Shown in pieces: positions 59,960 to 64,000 of a DNA stretch of 64,000 nucleotides. The notes below the pieces were generated by a model. That model did no database searches, was not told the DNA's origin, and saw only the letters and a list, made by a program, of their open reading frames with translations. Positions within the stretch are counted from its first letter, which is position 1; every line of letters starts with the position of its first letter. Both the position numbers and the translations under genes were made by a program. The stretch is taken from contig NZ_JBHTLQ010000020.1 of the NCBI RefSeq assembly GCF_042679085.1, positions 3,160 to 67,159 on the forward strand, written 5' to 3'. This DNA is from Phenylobacterium conjunctum (GTDB lineage Bacteria > Pseudomonadota > Alphaproteobacteria > Caulobacterales > Caulobacteraceae).

Positions 59960-62900
59960 TCAGCGCGTGGTCGGCCGCAAGATCAGGCGACAGATGGCCG
60001 GCAGGACAAACAGGGTCAGGGCCGTCGCCGTCACCAGTCCGCCGATGACCACGGTGGCGAGCGGCCGCTGGACCTCCGCGCCCGTTTCCGTCGCAAGCGC
60101 CATCGGCACAAACCCGAGCGACGCGACGAGCCCGGTCATCAGCACCGGGCGCAGCCGCTCCATCGCCCCGTCGACGATGGCGTGATCGAGAGAGACCCCC
60201 CTCTCCAGCCGCTGCCGGATGGCTGTCATCATGACCAGGCCGTTCAGCACCGCCACCCCGGACAAGGCGATGAACCCGACCGCGGCGGAAACCGAGAACG
60301 GCATGCCCCGCGCGGCCAGGGCGAACACCCCGCCCGCCAGCGCGAGCGGAATGGCCGAGAAGACGCCGAGCGCCGGCTTCACCCCGCCTAGCGCCATGTA
60401 GAGCAGCGCGAAGATCAGCAGGAAACAGAGCGGCACGACGAGGGCCAGGCGCGCTTGCGCGGCCTTAAGGTTCTCATATTGCCCGCCCCACTCGACCCAG
60501 GCGCCGGGCGGGAGCTTGACCTCGCCTTCGACCTTCCGCTGCGCCTCGGCCACGAAGGAGCCGAGGTCGTTGCCGCGGACGTTCGCCTGCACGACGACCC
60601 GCCGCTTGCCGTTCTCGCGGCTCACCTGGTTCAGCCCCTCGGAATAGGCGAACCGCGCGACGTCGCGGAGCGGCACGGAGCGCCGGACGCCGCCGCCGTC
60701 ATCCGGCAGGAGCACCGGAAGGGCGGCCACGGCCTCGAGGTCATTGCGGATGGCGTTCGGCAGACGCACGACGATGTCGAAGCGGCGGTCGCCCTGGAAG
60801 ACGAGGCCGGATTCCCGGCCGCCCATGGCCACCGCGATCGTGTCGGCCACCTCCTCGACGGTGAGGCCGAGGCGGCCGATCGCGTCGCGGTCGACTGTGA
60901 TATCCAGGGTCGGGAAGCCCGTCGTCTGTTCCGCCTTGACGTCGGCCGCGCCAGGCACAGTCTGGAGAACACTCGCGACCTGTTCGGCCGCTTGGGCAAG
61001 CGCATCGAGGTCGTCGCCGTAGATCTTGATCGCGACATCGCCCCGCACGCCGGCGATGAGCTCGTTGAAGCGCATCTGGATCGGCTGGGTGAACTCGAAG
61101 ACGTTGCCGGTGAGGCCTTCCAGCCGCTCTTCCAGCCGCGTGACGAGTTCGGCTTTCGATTCGCCTTTGTTGGGCCACTCCTCCTGCGGCTTCAGGATGA
61201 TGAAGCTGTCGGAGGCGTTCGGCGGCATCGGGTCGCTGGCCACCTCCGCCGTCCCGGTCTTGGAGTAGACATAGGCGACCTCGGGGAAGCTGGCGATCGT
61301 GCGCTCCACCTGTCGCTGCATGCGCAAGGACTGCTCCAGCGACGTGGAGGGGATGCGCAACGCCTGGACGGCCATGTCCTTCTCATCCAGCTGCGGCGCG
61401 AACTCCCGTCCCAGGAAGCTAAAGACCACGCCGGCGGCGACGAAAACCGCGGCCGCCGCCAAGATGACCGGCCAGGGACGGCTGATCGTCTTTTGCAGCA
61501 AGGGCTCGTACCGCGTCTTCGCCCAGCGGATCGGGCGAACCTCCTTCTCAGCCACCTTGCCGCGGATCAGGAGGGCGATCATCGCCGGCACGAAGGTGAG
61601 GGAGAGGACGAAGGCCGCGGCCAGGGCGAGCATCACGGTGATCGCCATCGGCGAGAAGGTCTTGCCTTCGACCCCGGTGAAGGTGAGCAGCGGCGCATAG
61701 ACCAGAAGGATGATCGCCTGGCCATAGACCGTCGGCTGGATCATTTCCCGGGCAGCTTCACGCGTTTCCCCGAGGCGCTCCTGCAGGGTCAGCAGGCGCC
61801 CTTCGTGGTGCTGCCGTTCGGCCAGTCGCCGAAGGCTGTTCTCCACGATGATCACCGCGCCATCGACGATGAGCCCGAAATCGAGCGCGCCCAGGCTCAT
61901 CAGGTTGCCCGAGACGCCCAGCCGGTTCATGCCGATGGCGGTCATCAGCATCGACAATGGGATCACGAGGGCGGTGATGATCGCGGCCCGGATGTTGCCG
62001 AGCAGCAGGAAGAGCACGACGATGACCAGCAAGGCGCCTTCGGCGAGATTCTTCTCGACCGTCTTGATCGTTGCGTTGACCAGCTTCGAGCGGTCGTAGA
62101 CCACCTGCAGGCGCACGCCCGGCGGCATGGTCCTGGCGATCTCCTCCAGCCGCTCGGCGGAGGCCCGCGCCACCGTCCGGCTGTTCTCCCCCGTGAGCAT
62201 CAGAACGGTGCCGACGACGACTTCCTCACCGTTCTCCGAGGCCGCGCCGGTGCGCAGGGCGCCGCCGATCTTGACCTCGGCCACGTCGCGCACCGCGATG
62301 GCCACGCCGCCGCGGGTCGCGACGACCGCTCGCGCGATCTCGTCGGCCGTCCGCACCCGCGCGTCGGTGCGCACGAGGAAGGCCTCGCCGGCGCGTTCGA
62401 CGAAGTTCGCGCCCACTGTCAGGTTGGCGGCTTCGAGCGCCCGGGAAAGCTCGGAGAAGGAGACCCCGTAGGCGGCCAGTCGGGTCGGGTTTGGCGTGAC
62501 CACGAACTGCTTGTCGTAGCCGCCAATGGAGTCCACGCCGGCGACGCCGGCGACACTTCGCATCTGCGGTCGGACAATCCAGTCCTGGACTTCGCGCAGG
62601 TAGGCGGCCTGCGCGACCGGATCGGTCAGGCGCTCGCCCGTGACGGTCAGATACGCCCCGTCGGACTGCCAGCCTGGCTGGCCATCCCGGCGCGGCGCGC
62701 CGCGGCCGCCCGGATGATCGTATTCGACGGTCCACATCAGGACCTCGCCAAGGCCGGTCGAGATCGGGCCCATCATCGGCTGGGCGCCGTCCGGAAGGCT
62801 TTCGCGAGCCTGGATCAGCCGTTCGGCGACCTGCTGGCGGGCGAAGTAGACGTCCGTGCGCTCGGTGAAGACCACGGTGACCTGGCTGAAGCCGTTGCGT

Positions 62901-63157
62901 GAGATCGAACGGGTGCTCTGCAGGCCCGGGATCCCCGCCATCGCGGTCTCCACGGGGTAGGTCACCAGCTTTTCGACCTCCGCCGGCGCCAGCGCCGGGG
63001 CGACCGTATTGATCTGCACCTGCTTGTTGGTGATGTCCGGCACCGCGTCGATCGGCAGGCGGACCAGATTGTAGAGCCCCAAGGCCGCCACCAGGGCGAC
63101 GAGGAAGACGATGGTCCAGCGGAAGCGGACCGAAAAATCCAGGATGCGGCCGATCAT
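59960..63157 (-). CDS. czcA: CzcA-type RND pump for divalent metals
   Basis: 1065 aa, full length. Inner-membrane pump of a Czc/Cnr-type tripartite system. TM4 block LDFGLIVDGAVIIVENSLRR has the DFG-x3-DGAV-x3-EN pattern of divalent-cation pumps (Zn, Co, Cd, Ni), unlike CusA at 26118. The start follows the czcB stop by 33 bp on the same strand. Its regulator may be the cnrYXH-like operon at 6472-7786, which is inference. Confidence 0.95.
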   Translation of the reverse strand: MIGRILDFSVRFRWTIVFLVALVAALGLYNLVRLPIDAVPDITNKQVQINTVAPALAPAEVEKLVTYPVETAMAGIPGLQSTRSISRNGFSQVTVVFTERTDVYFARQQVAERLIQARESLPDGAQPMMGPISTGLGEVLMWTVEYDHPGGRGAPRRDGQPGWQSDGAYLTVTGERLTDPVAQAAYLREVQDWIVRPQMRSVAGVAGVDSIGGYDKQFVVTPNPTRLAAYGVSFSELSRALEAANLTVGANFVERAGEAFLVRTDARVRTADEIARAVVATRGGVAIAVRDVAEVKIGGALRTGAASENGEEVVVGTVLMLTGENSRTVARASAERLEEIARTMPPGVRLQVVYDRSKLVNATIKTVEKNLAEGALLVIVVLFLLLGNIRAAIITALVIPLSMLMTAIGMNRLGVSGNLMSLGALDFGLIVDGAVIIVENSLRRLAERQHHEGRLLTLQERLGETREAAREMIQPTVYGQAIILLVYAPLLTFTGVEGKTFSPMAITVMLALAAAFVLSLTFVPAMIALLIRGKVAEKEVRPIRWAKTRYEPLLQKTISRPWPVILAAAAVFVAAGVVFSFLGREFAPQLDEKDMAVQALRIPSTSLEQSLRMQRQVERTIASFPEVAYVYSKTGTAEVASDPMPPNASDSFIILKPQEEWPNKGESKAELVTRLEERLEGLTGNVFEFTQPIQMRFNELIAGVRGDVAIKIYGDDLDALAQAAEQVASVLQTVPGAADVKAEQTTGFPTLDITVDRDAIGRLGLTVEEVADTIAVAMGGRESGLVFQGDRRFDIVVRLPNAIRNDLEAVAALPVLLPDDGGGVRRSVPLRDVARFAYSEGLNQVSRENGKRRVVVQANVRGNDLGSFVAEAQRKVEGEVKLPPGAWVEWGGQYENLKAAQARLALVVPLCFLLIFALLYMALGGVKPALGVFSAIPLALAGGVFALAARGMPFSVSAAVGFIALSGVAVLNGLVMMTAIRQRLERGVSLDHAIVDGAMERLRPVLMTGLVASLGFVPMALATETGAEVQRPLATVVIGGLVTATALTLFVLPAICRLILRPTTR

Positions 63158-63190
63158 GACGCCACCAGCTCCGTGTTCGAAGGGTTCGGC

Positions 63191-64000
63191 TTAGTGGCCA
63201 TGTTCCGCCTCGCCCTTGCCGAGTTCCGCCTTCAACACGAAGGCGTTGGCTGCGGCGATCACATCGCCAGGCCGTAGGCCCTCCAGGATCTCGGCGCGTC
63301 CGCCGGTCCTCCGCCCGGCCGTGACCGGCTGCGCGCGGAAGCCCTTGGGCGTCCGGACGAAGACGACGGAGCGCCCTTCGACGGTCTGGATGGCCTCGTC
63401 CGGCACGACGATGGCGCGGGTGGCGGAACGGGCCGAGGTCATGCGGGCTTCCACGAGCTGGCCGGGCCGGAGGTCTCCGAGGGAGCCCGTCGGGGTGAGC
63501 ACCACGGTGGCGGCGCGGGTCTGCTCATCGACGGCCGGCGTGATCGAACGCACGATCGCAGGAATAGCCGTCCCGCCGACGGCGCCGATGCTGGCGCGGT
63601 CGCCGGGCTGAATCCGCTGCATATCCAGCGCGGACACGGCGGCTTCGACCTGGATCCGGCTTGGATCGGCGATCCGGAAAAGCTCGGTCTCGGGCTGCAC
63701 GAAGGCCCCAAGGCTGGCCGACATCCCCGTGACGCGTCCACTGATGGGGCTGATCACACGCACATAGCGGCCGTCTGCCGATATGTCGGCCGCGCCCGCG
63801 GCCGCCGCCGCGCGCCTGGCCTCGGCTTCGGCGGCCGCCAGAGACGCCTGTGCGGCCTCAAGGTCCTGCCTCGCCCCGACCTTCTGCTCATAGAGGCGCC
63901 GCTCCCGGGCGGCCACCTTGCGCGCCAGCTCAGCGCGCGCCGTCGCGGTGGCGCGCTCCGCGGCGATCTGAGCGGCTTCGCGGCTTTCGACGAGGGCCAG
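63191..64000 (-). CDS. czcB: CzcB-type membrane-fusion protein, N-terminal part beyond the right edge
   Basis: The frame is open to the window edge (about 269 codons visible). Coiled-coil hairpin (AAERATATARAELARKVAAR, then EAAQASLAAAEAEARRA), barrel-sandwich return (VRVISPISGRVTGMSASLGA), beta-barrel (VEARMTSARSATRAIVVPDE) and membrane-proximal domain (ILEGLRPGDVIAAANAFVLK). Ends GEAEHGH with a terminal His pair. Adaptor between CzcA and an outer-membrane channel. Confidence 0.92.
   Translation of the reverse strand: MALVESREAAQIAAERATATARAELARKVAARERRLYEQKVGARQDLEAAQASLAAAEAEARRAAAAAGAADISADGRYVRVISPISGRVTGMSASLGAFVQPETELFRIADPSRIQVEAAVSALDMQRIQPGDRASIGAVGGTAIPAIVRSITPAVDEQTRAATVVLTPTGSLGDLRPGQLVEARMTSARSATRAIVVPDEAIQTVEGRSVVFVRTPKGFRAQPVTAGRRTGGRAEILEGLRPGDVIAAANAFVLKAELGKGEAEHGH

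Noticed and set aside
60455..62902. Very long open frame on the plus strand
   Set aside because: It is antisense to czcA, whose RND motifs are complete. Asp/Arg/His-heavy composition is what high-GC antisense frames give.

Overview
The window is high-GC DNA with short intergenic gaps, many ATGA/GTGA start-stop overlaps, GTG starts and several probably leaderless genes. Gene content (orphan FlgC-like proteins, a lipoprotein family I associate with Caulobacter, many metal-efflux genes) points to an alphaproteobacterium of the Caulobacterales (Caulobacter/Phenylobacterium/Brevundimonas type). That placement is inference. No rRNA, tRNA or CRISPR array was seen.

Layout. 1-3.8 kb: a DNA modification module (C5 cytosine methyltransferase, a ribbon-helix-helix protein and the first 51 codons of a coupled partner) and two divergent XRE regulators around an 18-bp palindrome. 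4-6.5 kb: orphan FlgC, a secreted NTF2-like protein and a helix-hairpin-helix protein with a possible nuclease domain. 6.5-7.8 kb: an ECF sigma / periplasmic metal sensor / anti-sigma operon of cnrYXH type. 7.9-13.3 kb: a CueR copper module (P-type ATPase CopA, CueR, CusF-like protein, CopZ and an 18-cysteine copper-storage protein), with CueR-type operators at copA and copZ. 13.3-19 kb: TetR with two membrane proteins, an acyltransferase, an RTX protein, a methyltransferase and an AraC regulator. 19-35 kb: periplasmic copper resistance (multicopper oxidase PcoA/CopA, CopB, PepSY protein, DUF411, YcnI, CusCBA with a CusB-CusF fusion, CopCD, DUF305).

35-46 kb: an IS630 remnant, a hipBA module and a second metal locus. 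Three MerR-type promoters of nearly the same sequence, distinct from the CueR boxes, precede a CapK/PaaK-like adenylate ligase, an HMA-CDF fusion exporter and a cytochrome c-FTR1 permease gene split by one in-frame TAG. No cognate MerR regulator is visible, so I infer a lead/cadmium/zinc-type regulon controlled from elsewhere.

46-59 kb is accessory and repetitive. It holds paralogous pairs: lipoproteins, zinc-ribbon proteins, Tyr/Gln-rich exported proteins, SRPBCC proteins and diacylglycerol-kinase-like genes. Several copies are frameshifted or reduced to fragments, which indicates an old segmental duplication in decay. 59.9-64 kb: a second, divalent-cation RND system (CzcA and partial CzcB) running off the right edge.

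Overall the window reads as a metal-resistance island: cytoplasmic copper is sensed by CueR, exported by CopA, carried by CopZ and CusF and stored by the Csp-like protein; periplasmic copper is oxidised by the multicopper oxidase and expelled by CusCBA; divalent metals are handled by CDF and Czc systems.
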